Shown one piece after another: positions 9,571-18,982 of a stretch of DNA of 22,817 nucleotides. The stretch is from Zygophlyctis sp. KS116 (lineage: Eukaryota > Chytridiomycota), in assembly GCA_054661495.1 (NCBI GenBank), contig BAAFSQ010000158.1, forward strand, positions 1 to 22,817, read 5' to 3'. The translations under genes were made by a program, and so were the position numbers. The notes under the pieces are model-generated. The model did not search any database and was not told the DNA's origin. It saw nothing but the letters and a program-made list of their open reading frames with translations. Numbering within the stretch: the first letter of the stretch is position 1; every line of letters starts with the position of its first letter.

Positions 9571-12500
9571 ATGGGAAGAGACCGTTCAAAAGATCGCTCT
9601 GAAGATCGTTCAAGGGACAAGTCTGGAGAAAGGCCAAGAAAAGAACCACTAAAAAGATCAAGATCAGGTTCAAGAGATCACAAGGAACGTCGTAGAAAAA
9701 GACATTATTCAAGAGAAAAATCTAGAAAAGACAAAAGATCTAGATCTAGAGATCGTTCAAGGGAAAAACGAAGACATAGAGATCGATCTAAAGATAAAGA
9801 GAGATCAAGTCGGAAAGACAAGTCAAGGGATCGTTCAAGAAAGAGAAGGAGATCCAGAGATCGTTCAAGGGATAGAAATAGATCCAAAGATAGATCTAGA
9901 GACAGAGACCGTTCAAGAGACAAAGATATAAATCGAACCAGAGACAGATCTAAGCACAGTGATAATCATCGTCCAAGTCCAAGGGATATAGAAAATATAT
10001 CAAATGGAGTAGATAGTTATCAAGACGAAAAAATAGGCAGAGAGGAATCTAAAATAGAACAGCCTCAAGATATGGAAATAGAAAGACTTAATGAAGAGGC
10101 GCAAGTTCTTGCAAAAGCTGCATTAATAGAAGCAGAAGAAAAAGTCAAACAACGGAAAGAAAGAATTGAACTTTGGAGAAAGGAAAAGGCATCAAAGGAA
10201 GCAGCAGAAAGTAAAAGCTTAATAGACGCTGCAAAAACTGAATCAATCCCGAAAAATAAAAAATGGAGCTTGGAAGATGAGGATGAAGATGAAGAAGAAG
10301 GTCAGCTTCCTCCTATTTTAGAAGAAAAGGCATTTCCAGAGTGTAATTTTTAAGCTTTGTTAATGATAGTTGTTCCTCCAACTTTGATAAAGAAGGAATC
10401 TAAAAAAGATTTAAAGGTCAATAAGCCCGTTTACAAAAAATCGGCTTTTGGAATCAAGATTAAGCCTCTACAAAAAAGGAAGGAGGTACTCTCTACAACT
10501 CTTTTGCCCGAATTTGAAGAGTCTTCAGAAGAAGAAGTTATCCCAGTTAAATATAATCCTTTATTGGTTAAGCGTGAAGAAATAGTTTCAGAAGCGGAAG
10601 AAGGAGATGCTCTAGAGGCTTTTATGGAAGAAGTTGATACTGCTGCTAAACAAGCGGAAACAGAAACGAAGTCAGTTTCTGCCAATGGAAATGGCCCAGA
10701 ACTTTTGGATTATCTAGTGTCTTCTGGAGATGATGAGGATGAAGAAATGAAATTCACTTCTCCTGAAGCACAAATCGCTGCTGCTGCTGCAAAGATTCAA
10801 GCAAAACGAAAAGATATGGTCAATACCAACCATTCTTTTGTTCAGTATGAGCCATTCAATAAGCAATTCTATATCGAGCCTCCTGAACTGAAGAGCATGA
10901 CTCAAAAAGAAGTTGATGATCGAAGGATAGCACTGGGAGGTATTAAAGTTCGAGGTGCTCGCTGTCCCAAACCGATTGAAAAGTGGGCGCAGTTTGGACT
11001 TCCTCCATCAGTTTTAGAAGTTATTCGAAAGGTGATGCGTTATGAAAAGCCAACTCCGATTCAAGCACAAGCTATTCCTGCGATTATGTCAGGGAGAGAT
11101 GTTATTGGTATTGCAAAAACTGGCTCTGGAAAGGTAATATGCTTAATTTTTTATGAATAGACAATCGCATTCTTGCTCCCCATGCTGCGTCATATCAAAG
11201 ATCAGCGACCAGTGGAGACTATGGAGGGTCCGATAGCATTAATTATGACGCCTACTCGGGAGTTGGCCGTGCAAATATTTCGTGAATGCAAACACTTTAT
11301 TAAACTTCTTAATATTAGAGCATCATGCGTTTATGGTGGAACACCAATAAAGGAACAGATTGCTGAACTTAAGAAGGGAGCAGAAATAATTATTTGTACT
11401 CCAGGTAGGATGATTGATTTACTATGTGCAAACTCTGGGCGCGTAACTAATCTTAAACGGATAACTTATGTGGTGTTGGATGAGGCAGATAGAATGTTCG
11501 ATATGGGCTTTGAACCTCAAGTAATCAAAATTGTAAGTTCTATTAAAAGTAAAGTTTTTTAGGTTAATAATATTCGGCCAGATAAACAGACCGTCCTATT
11601 TTCAGCTACATTCCCCAAAAAGATGGAAGCCTTGGCTCGTAAAATTCTTCGCAAACCTCTAGAAATTATTGTCGGTGGTCGTAGTGTTGTCTGTAGTGAT
11701 GTAACTCAGTATGTAGAAGTTCGAGATGAAGATTCAAAGTTTGTCAGACTATTAGAGATTTTAGGACAGACATTTATTGAAGATTCAGAGGCCAAAGTTT
11801 TAATATTCGTTGATCGACAAGAAGCAGCCGATTCTCTATTAGCCCAATTACTTAAACGTGGTTACCCATGCACAACTCTTCACGGAGGAAAAGATCAAAC
11901 AGATCGTGATTCTACACTTTCAGATTTCAAGAATGGGGATACTAACATATTGATTGCAACATCTGTTGCAGCCAGAGGACTTGATGTAAAGCAATTAAAA
12001 GTAGTTGTAAACTATGAATGTCCTAATCATATGGAAGATTACATTCATCGGTAATATATTCTTATTAATTATAGTGTTGGAAGAACTGGTAGAGCCGGAT
12101 CTAAAGGAGAAGCATACACATTTATTACGCCAGACCAAGATAAATTTGCCGGGGATATAATAGAAGCACTCAATAGATCACTAGTCCCTATTCCAGAAGA
12201 ATTAGATGCATTGGAGAGGACATTTTTAGAAAAGGTAAGAACAGGAGAAGCAGCCCCTTCCTCTTCTGGATATGGTGGAAAAGGATTAGAGAAATTGGAT
12301 AAGGAACGTGATATGAAGAAACGAATAGAGAAAAAGACACATGGAGGTGATTTAGACGAAGAAGACGAAGATGAAGACGCTGTAATTTTTTCTAAACTAA
12401 TTAAAAAAACAGAATCGTGAAGCCCGTGAAAAACTAGAAAAAAGCTTTGATGAGAAAGTTACAGCTGGTACAACTGGACCTGTTGAAGCACCAACCCCAT

Positions 12501-12948
12501 CAGCACCTGTAATCATTAGTAGACCTGGTAGACCATCAATGAATTTGAGTGGATTAGCCAAAGCCAGAGAAATCATTGCCAGCTTTTCAAAAACCCCAAC
12601 TGCTACCACCACATTTGCATCTGAATTTGCCTATGAAATTGAAATTAATGATTATCCTCAAAAAGCTCGATGGATAGTAACAAGCAAGGAAACTATAAGT
12701 AGATTATCTGAAATGACTGGAGCTGCAATTACAACCAGAGGAAGTTTTTTCCCACCTGGAACTTTTGTTCCTGTAGGACGACGCAAACTATACTTGGTAA
12801 ATTTTAAAATTTTAATAATTAGTATATTGAAGGTGATTCTCAAGTTTCAATTGATAAAGCCAAGAGTGAAGTTCGAAAGTTGATTACTGAAGCCACACTG
12901 GAAGCTATGGAAACTGATACCGTGTCATCTCGATATACAGTAGTTTAA
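9571..12948 (+). CDS. PRP5: DEAD-box spliceosomal ATPase Prp5/DDX46
   Basis: Seven exons, 9571-10342, 10370-11133, 11161-11532, 11563-12050, 12075-12381, 12413-12796 and 12823-12948, with introns of 27, 27, 30, 24, 31 and 26 nt, give 1070 residues, close to human DDX46. Prp5 remodels U2 snRNP and proofreads branch-site pairing during prespliceosome assembly. Residues 1-130 are an RS/RD-repeat domain; next come a Glu-rich helix, an acidic patch, and the SF3B1-contact region, here [10 protein letters not shown] instead of DPLDAYMEEV. The helicase core has the Q motif (TPIQAQAIP), AKTGSGKT (I), PTRELA (Ia), TPGRMID (Ib), DEAD (about 619-622), SAT (III), VAARGLD (V) and [10 protein letters not shown] (VI). 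The C-terminal KH-like part ([20 protein letters not shown], then [13 protein letters not shown]) is DDX46-specific. Four splices rebuild core or tail motifs (GKT, QVIKIVNNI, HRVGR, RRKLYLYIEG), so the model is firm. Confidence 0.96.
9583..9950 (+). repeat. RS/RD-coding low-complexity repeat
   Basis: Inside the first exon of the PRP5 gene, the 11-mer gatcgttcaag occurs exactly at 9604-9614, 9751-9761, 9829-9839 and 9859-9869, with many near copies (accgttcaagaga and agatctaga forms). It encodes the Arg-Asp-Arg-Ser repeats of the RS domain. DNA-level sameness suggests expansion by slippage or unequal exchange, so the length may vary between strains. Confidence 0.85.
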
Positions 12949-12969
12949 TTCGGAAATTTATAAAGTCAC

Positions 12970-13437
12970 ATGGATCCATCTAAACAGCAATTTATGTCTT
13001 CTATTCCTCGTCCGTCCTTTGACCAAATCCCAGGATATATTTCTTCTTATTATCCAATGATTGACGACGCTTCTCCGACTGATTCATTCTCTGACCGGAT
13101 AAAGCATCGTAAAGAATTACATAAAGAAGTTGAAAAAAGGAGAAGACAAAACATCAATGATGGAATTCTAGAATTATCAAAACTTTTACCTGAAAATACT
13201 CCAAAATCTAAAGGAAATATCATTTCTTCTGCTGTTAATTATATAAAGAGTCTAAAATCCATGATTGGAAACTTTGATCAAATACAACAAGTTGAAAAAT
13301 GGAATTATGAAAAAACTAAATTGTTGGATGAAATCAAAAATCTTTCTAATCAAGTTAAATCTCTAAAAAATGAAAATGAATCCCTTAGAGCACTCAGGTT
13401 TGAAATTCCAATGATTTCAAAAGAGACTGATGATTAA
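12970..13437 (+). CDS. bHLH-leucine zipper transcription factor, CBF1/USF type
   Basis: An intronless gene of 155 residues. The basic region and helix 1, HKEVEKRRRQNINDGILEL (about residues 51-69), carry the His-Glu-Arg set (H, E, R at four-residue spacing) that reads CACGTG/CANNTG E-boxes. The loop contains TPKSKGNII, and helix 2 is SSAVNYIKSLKS. A heptad-like helix with leucines follows (KLLDEIKNLSNQVKSLKNEN), the zipper used for dimerisation in the Cbf1, USF and Myc-like groups. The basic helix is closest to fungal Cbf1 and animal USF, which act in methionine/sulfur control, centromere function or metabolism; the particular targets cannot be read here. The N-terminal 45 residues are Ser/Pro-rich. 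The ATG is only 21 nt after the PRP5 stop, so its promoter must lie in or before the PRP5 3' region, or the two share a transcript. Confidence 0.88.
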   Translation: MDPSKQQFMSSIPRPSFDQIPGYISSYYPMIDDASPTDSFSDRIKHRKELHKEVEKRRRQNINDGILELSKLLPENTPKSKGNIISSAVNYIKSLKSMIGNFDQIQQVEKWNYEKTKLLDEIKNLSNQVKSLKNENESLRALRFEIPMISKETDD

Positions 13438-13522
13438 ATACATACTATAAAATTAGAATTAACACTTGTCCGATTTCAACTCTTTTTAAATCTTGATTCA
13501 TATGATTTATTAAAAAAACTAG

Positions 13523-14218
13523 TTATATTTGCGAATTCAAATATTCAATCAATTGATTATTTCCACTCATCTTTGCAGAATGTTTTATAAGAAACGATAT
13601 ATTCCCTGTATCTTTAATTCCCAACCATTCTCTTATATATCTTGTAATTTCTAAATCTCCACTTCCAGCAGCACACTTTAGTGTATTTAAATTTGGTTGA
13701 ATCTTATAATCCACCATCAACATTTTTACAAGTTTTGAATTATGAGAGAATGCAGCTCTATTGAGTGTTTCATTCAAAATTAAATCTTTATCATTTACAT
13801 TTAGAGTTATCAAATTCTTAATCAACATTACAACAGCCTTAAAATTTCCTAATTGAGCAGCAAGTTTAAGAGCTCTAAAATTATCTAAACTAAAATCAAT
13901 TGTAGGATTCTTTAATAATTGTAAAAGTCTGAAATTTAGAGTTTTTGAGTCAAAAGTTGAATGTTTTACATCTACAAACCAATGTTTAAGAGCAAGCTGA
14001 TTAGCAGAGATTGCATCATGAGTAGAAATATGATTATTTTTCTTAAATTTATATTGTTCCATTTGTAAATATTCAACATTTCTCAAATTCCCAAATTCAT
14101 TAGGAACTATAGTTATAGAATTTTGAAAAGTCCCTGACACAGCATCCACAAGTAAATAGAAGAAGAAAATCATTTGCTCTGACTTGATTCCTAAACTGCT
14201 TATGCTTTTTGCAATCAC
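13523..14218 (-). CDS. Ankyrin-repeat-like protein
   Basis: A single exon of 231 residues. The second half holds degenerate ankyrin repeats: ALKLAAQLGNFKAVVMLIKNL, then LNRAAFSHNSKLVKMLMVDY, then LKCAAGSGDLEITRYIREW, then a last partial repeat (SFLIKHSAKMSGNNQLIEYL). Ankyrin repeats bind other proteins; no enzyme domain is present. The N-terminus is uncertain. The annotated Met gives MIAKSISSLGIKSEQ before a hydrophobic stretch (MIFFFYLLVDAVSG); if translation began at the second Met (14173) that stretch would form a short signal-peptide-like start. Its 3' end faces the bHLH gene with 85 nt between stops. The partner and role are unknown. Families of diverged ankyrin proteins of this kind are often expanded in chytrid-grade fungi and in parasites, but copy number cannot be seen from one window. 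Confidence 0.72.
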   Translation of the reverse strand: MIAKSISSLGIKSEQMIFFFYLLVDAVSGTFQNSITIVPNEFGNLRNVEYLQMEQYKFKKNNHISTHDAISANQLALKHWFVDVKHSTFDSKTLNFRLLQLLKNPTIDFSLDNFRALKLAAQLGNFKAVVMLIKNLITLNVNDKDLILNETLNRAAFSHNSKLVKMLMVDYKIQPNLNTLKCAAGSGDLEITRYIREWLGIKDTGNISFLIKHSAKMSGNNQLIEYLNSQI

Positions 14219-14422
14219 CTGCTTGCTTGCTAAAGGACTCTTAAAAAATTTACTTTAAATGTTTATTTTAAAATTTAGACTATAAAAAATCATGTTTTCA
14301 TTAACAAACTTGAAGTTTTAGTGTTTGAGTAGTAGCTAGCAAGTAGAAACTAGAAACAGCAAGAGCAGAGTTTCAAAACCAGTAAAATTTTCTTTCAAAT
14401 TTTCGTTGTTTAAAAAGTTTAA
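14219..14422. promoter_or_regulatory. Divergent promoter, ankyrin protein / acidic Ser-rich protein
   Basis: These 204 nt lie between two outward-facing ATGs. The segment has a cluster of short related words (gcttgcttgctaa at 14222-14234; agtagctagcaagtagaaactagaaacagcaag from about 14330, read in pieces). No known factor site can be named with confidence. Confidence 0.45.
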
Positions 14423-16178
14423 ATGAACAAAACTTGTGCTTCTAATGGATATTTCCCATCTCCTGGCTCATCAATCGGATCTAATTCTATTGCATCAATG
14501 ATAAAGTTGAATGTTACAATTTACTTTACTCCTGAATTACCATTTATTCCACCGGCACTCACTAGACAGCCACAAAAAGTACTTGATATTGTAAAGATTA
14601 TGGTTGTTATGGCTCCTTATAAATCAGTTGCACATTTAAAGCAACAGATTTCTAAAACAATTTCTATAATTTCAAAGGATGAAAGGCTTGCATTTAATAA
14701 TTTAGAATTGTCTTCAATTAGAAATTCTCAGAATTTTGTGGCTCATAATGAGATGATTCTTGGACATGTTTTTCATCATGATGAAAATATTTATGCTATA
14801 GTTATTTCACAAGTTGGGAGGTTACAACAACAGTATATAGCTTCTCCACAATCTGATCGTAATCATCTACATCAGCATTATCAACATGGCAATGATAAAA
14901 TTCATGATTCTAAATCTCATTCTCATCATGGAAAATATTCAAGTCATCCATTGGTTGATAGAAATGAAAGATCAAGACTAGTTCAAAGTAGGGATAATAT
15001 TACAACTTCTGAAGATTCTGGGTCAGAGTCTGATGGGAGTTATGAAAGTTCTTTTGTGGAAAAAGAAGAAAGAGAAGGCTTTTTGGATTTAGAGGCTGAA
15101 GAGACTGATGGTTCAGAATCTACTGAGAATTCTCCGTCTCCTACATTCAAGGATCCTGTTTTATCTAATCGTAAAGTTTCACTAACAGAATTAAAAAAGA
15201 GAAGAAAAAGTTTGATTCAAGTCTCAGAGTCTGAAGAGGATGAATATCCAGAACAGTTTAAATCACATAGTCATTACGTGACTAATCTTGTAGAGGATAA
15301 AATTCAATTGAAATCAGAGGAAAATGGAAATGGTTTAGAGAATCAGGATGATAAAGAAGTTGATACAGAAGTTGTGGTAAAAGAAATGGAAATGGATCAA
15401 GAAAATGTTTCTGAACAAGCTAAAAATAATACAACTGAATCTTCTAGTGAATCCTCAGAAGAAGAGGAACCTGCCCAAGCTACTATTAGTAAAGGGAATG
15501 AAATTGTAAGAGATTCTGGAAATGATTCAGAAACTACTTCTGAGGCTGGCTCTGAATCTTCAGAGGAAACTACTATAGAAGAAAATGAAGACTCTAATAA
15601 TCATGATAAACCAGTAGAATCTACTAGTCAACCCAAATTCAATTTGGAAAAAGAAAAAGATTCTGTAGACTCAAAAATTGAAAAACAAGATTCCAAATCT
15701 AAAGAATCTACTCCATCAAAGCCATCTAAATCCTCTAAAAAATCCTCTGTTAAAAGAAAATATTCTTCCCTATCTGAAATTGCTAGTAATGCTTCTAATC
15801 ATAGTTCCTCTTCAAAGGCTGAAAAAAGTAAAAATCAGTCTAGATTTTCTAGCTCTTCTAGTGACAGCGACAGCTCTGAATCTCAAAATTCTAATGGAAA
15901 AAAAGTTAAAAGATCTTCTTTAAAATCTTTATCAAAAGATGGTATTAATATTTTTGAATTAATATTTAGTTTCCAATAACATCAAGAAAACTAGCAAACC
16001 AAAATCAGTACAATTAAAACCAAAAACAACTACAAAACAACCACCCAAAAAAATCGTCAAGAATACTAAAGTCTCTCCTAAATCAAAGTCTGGGAATCCA
16101 ATCAATGCCTTGTTGAATGGATCGAGTGAATTTAAATCACAGAGACAAGTTGATTCTAGCAGTAGCGAAAACGAGTAA
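14423..16178 (+). CDS. Acidic Ser-rich protein, possible Net1/Dnt1-like nucleolar protein
   Basis: Two exons, 14423-15941 and 15970-16178, across a 28 nt phase 1 intron, give 575 residues. Residues 25-130 form the only globular-looking part: a beta-rich segment (MIKLNVTIYFTP), a helix (YKSVAHLKQQISKTISII), and a closing strand (GHVFHHDENIYAIVIS). This order resembles the ubiquitin-like N-terminal domain of the fungal Net1/Tof2/Dnt1 family, which acts in the nucleolus and, in yeast, holds Cdc14 phosphatase; the match is from memory and weak. A His-rich patch follows (HLHQHYQHG), then long Ser/Glu/Asp-rich acidic tracts and Lys/Ser-rich basic tracts like those of SRP40/Nopp140, ending SSSSENE. 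Such alternating tracts are common substrates of casein kinase 2. The second exon continues the Lys/Pro-rich tail in frame, which supports the intron. Coding status is firm, the family assignment is not. Confidence 0.72.
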
Positions 16179-16199
16179 AAAAATCGCGTTTAAAAAAAA

Positions 16200-16582
16200 A
16201 TGGAAGAATCTGCGTACAAAGGAACTAGATTTATAGGGAACATCCCAGACTCTGCACATTCACCCTTCCCTGTAATTGCAAGTGAGCCTTCTGTGACCAA
16301 TCTTATTAGATACATGAGACCATCTGACATTATGACCATTTCTCTTATAACTACAATCCCCCCAACACTCTTAGTTTTGTGGGAAAGATCTAAACCATCT
16401 GTGTCTTATAGAATCCTACCCAAATCAATTCTTTTCATTCAAATTCCTACATTTTTTGTCGCTGGAGGACTGTGGGCACTGAAAACCTCTCTATGTAATT
16501 ATTATATTTCTTAATTTTAGTTCGATTTTGGGGAAAGTTGGAGAATTCAATTGAAGTTGAAAAATGGAATAATCAGTCTTAA
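16200..16582 (+). CDS. NADH:ubiquinone oxidoreductase 21 kDa-type subunit
   Basis: Two exons, 16200-16494 and 16521-16582, across a 26 nt phase 1 intron, give 118 residues. The protein matches the small accessory complex I subunit known from Neurospora (21 kDa type) and plants: YPVI-like start (here PFPVIASEPSVTNLIRYMRPSD), a membrane segment (IMTISLITTIPPTLLVLWER), a second (LFIQIPTFFVAGGLWAL), then KTSLFRFWGKLENSIEVEKW. The last motif is rebuilt by the splice and corresponds to SSLRFWGWTENAREVE in relatives, which fixes the intron. It lies in the mitochondrial inner membrane arm of complex I. Its presence implies the organism still has respiratory complex I. The ATG is 21 nt after the previous stop, and its stop is only 14 nt from the stop of the converging gene, so the two mRNAs should overlap at their 3' ends. 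Confidence 0.87.
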
Positions 16583-16596
16583 TACATCATAATGCC

Positions 16597-18787
16597 TTAA
16601 TAATTTTCCTTTGCTTCTCTGGCTAATTCTTCTCCCTCTTTTTGAATAATTCCAATATGAAGAATTCGATCACCGGCTTGAGCTACTGGGTTGGATGATC
16701 TTCCAATAGTAATTCCAGATACAGGTGCGTATATTTCATCTACAATATTTCCAAATATATTCTTGATTCTAATCATTAAATAACAAGCTATATTACCTGG
16801 CAATTAAATCACCCTTCTTTAAAAATGTATTCACATTAGGATAAACCTCTAAAACACCTCCTGTACTAGTATATATCCAAAATCCTTTAGAACATATAAT
16901 CATGTTTGGAGGTTTACTTAATTCAGACTCTGGTGTGAACATACTTAGATAGGAAAGTATTCGCATTACACCCGAATAAGACCACAGAACATATCGACTT
17001 TGGAATAATTGAGGATTTCCGATTTCTACAGTTATTGCTTTTATACCTAAAGACATGGCTTCAGAACGAAGTGTACCTATGTTTGGTCAGTAATATGGTA
17101 AAATACCGTCATTTCCACTATTATGCAATATAATCTGAGGTTGCTGCAATTTGGTTAGAGTGCTAGCAACGGGATCATTCATATCAGCTCTCACGTAATA
17201 AGAATTAAGTCTTCCAAATGACGCAGTGTGTAGATCAATCAGGTAATCAAAGCATTTAATGATTTTATGCATTAATTCGTAAGCATAGACTTGAGATGCG
17301 GTTCCATTCTTGTTTCCAGGAAATGTACGATTCAGATCTTTTCCATCCGAAAATTCACGGGTAAATCGTAGGTATCCAGGAACGTTAACACATGGTACAG
17401 CAACTACAGTTCCAGAAAGTTGAGAAACATCAAGTTCATTAATTACTCTATGAATAGTAGGTACTCCATTTAATTCATTCCCATGAATAACTGCAGTGAT
17501 TCCTACCACAGGACCGGGTTCCTTGCCACGAGCAACAATAACAGGAATACGAATCCAATCTGATAGTCCTTGCTTAACCATGTTAACCCAAGCAGTTGAA
17601 ATTTGACTTGTAGGAAAATCCTCAATCACAAGGGAGTCTTTAATTATTGGAGGAGGAACTTCAGATTCATTCAGTGATCTTTCCGTAAAGGCAGGAGGAG
17701 TATAGCGCTTGGCTGATTCAAGATACGAAAATGATCCAGACTGTCCAATGCTTGATAAATCCATTAGACTCATCTGGGAGTCCAAAGCCGGAAGCGAAAT
17801 ACTGGGCGGACTAGGAGCCAACTCGTCGAAAATTATAATAGATGAAGTCCTGTCCCTCATTGGTCGTGTAACCGACATTGGTTTAAGCTCTGGAGTAGTT
17901 AATTCAATCCCAGTGAGTGATTTGACAGTGTTAATTTGGACCAATAGAACTAATGCATCATCTACCACTTTAAGAAACATAAACTAACCAGTAAAATTGT
18001 CATTCTCAACTACAGGAGTCATTGATATATCAGCAGGAGAACTTGCATCCAATCTTTCACAAACAATTGCCTCTCCTTTATCTAACTTTATATTCGAACA
18101 AGTTAAATGCATCATCTTTACATTTATAGAGCCAGATATGACATATATAATCGTATAATTGCCTAGCAAGTACTTTGAAGAAGGAGTGGATTTCGCATGA
18201 TTAGAAACGGATCCTTTTGCGTCATCATTAAGTGTATTGCTGCTAAGATCTGCATCATTTTTTACAGGTTCCCCCATTGTAGGAGCAACCACATTTTCTA
18301 AATTCATTGACACATTTGCCCATTTTTTGTTGACCGTTAGAGTCAAGTATGTCAATGGTGCCTTAACTTTACACACAGTAGGCCAGCTTCCATCAAATGT
18401 ATAAGGTATTAAAACTTTAAGCGGCACAGGAGTTTCATTATCATTATGATACAATGTAGCGAATGGTTCGCCCTAATTTTAAATAATCCAATAGATCTAC
18501 CTCATCAGGCAGCGCGAGAATTCCAACATCATAGCCCGGGGCAAAAGAAAATGAGCATGAATCAATCACACTTGACAAGCAGAGCTTCCATACAAAATCC
18601 TGTGCATCAGAAGAGAGATGAGCAGGATGTATGGCCAAGTCTATTGTTTCCCCTAAACCATTTTTCCATTGAAACTGATGGCACTTTGCCGGCGAAATTA
18701 CCTGTAATTTTATTTCTAATAAAATACTTGTATTGAAGGGAGCGGTCGGACAATAGATTTAGATCGTTTTAGATCTGTTTTGTTCAT
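16597..18787 (-). CDS. HutD-succinylglutamate desuccinylase/aspartoacylase fusion
   Basis: Six exons, 18787-18728, 18701-18501, 18472-17989, 17961-17107, 17076-16797 and 16768-16597, with introns of 26, 28, 27, 30 and 28 nt, give 683 residues. Residues 1-265 look like HutD, a bicupin-type protein: [48 protein letters not shown], and a closing [11 protein letters not shown] Ser/Pro-rich linker (about 270-360) leads to an M14-type N-acyl-amino-acid hydrolase: zinc ligands HGNE (about 408 and 411) and DLHTASFG (His 493), DLNRTFPG (about 458-465), then AITVEIGNP with the expected catalytic Glu, and a C-terminal beta-barrel-like part ([14 protein letters not shown]). HutD in Pseudomonas modulates histidine use and is thought to bind N-formylglutamate; AstE/AspA enzymes deacylate N-succinylglutamate or N-acetylaspartate. 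The third intron is the only link between halves: without splicing, HutD ends at TAG 17986-17984 and a new ATG occurs at 17980. Confidence 0.8.
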
Positions 18788-18982
18788 CGTTAAAATACAC
18801 TTTTCTGAGAATCACGTTGTATACCCTGAGCCCACCATTAGCATCCAAACAGTTGAAGATGTCCGAATATATTTCAGAACTCACATTAGCATATCGTTTT
18901 CTGATTTAATAATCCCACTATTCATTGCATCTATTGCGAAGCAATGCATTGCGGGAATTTTCGGGTTAATATTCCGTGAAGA
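18788..18982. promoter_or_regulatory. Divergent promoter with perfect 12 bp palindrome
   Basis: These 195 nt separate the HutD-fusion ATG (18787, minus strand) and the kinase ATG (18983). A perfect palindrome, gcaatgcattgc, lies at 18941-18952, with further attgc words just upstream (cattgc at 18923-18928, tattgc at 18932-18937). It is placed 31 nt before the kinase start. It could bind a dimeric regulator, but no factor is identified. Confidence 0.5.

Noticed and set aside
9705-9923. Minus-strand open frame of Leu-Ser-Asp repeats
   Set aside because: It is the mirror of the RS/RD repeats of PRP5; no start context, no domain.
17087-17980. A free-standing aspartoacylase gene starting at ATG 17980
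   Set aside because: The residues just after this Met ([11 protein letters not shown]) complete the HutD C-terminal strand, and a 27 nt intron of the usual type joins the frames, so the fused model is preferred. It stays a possible alternative product.
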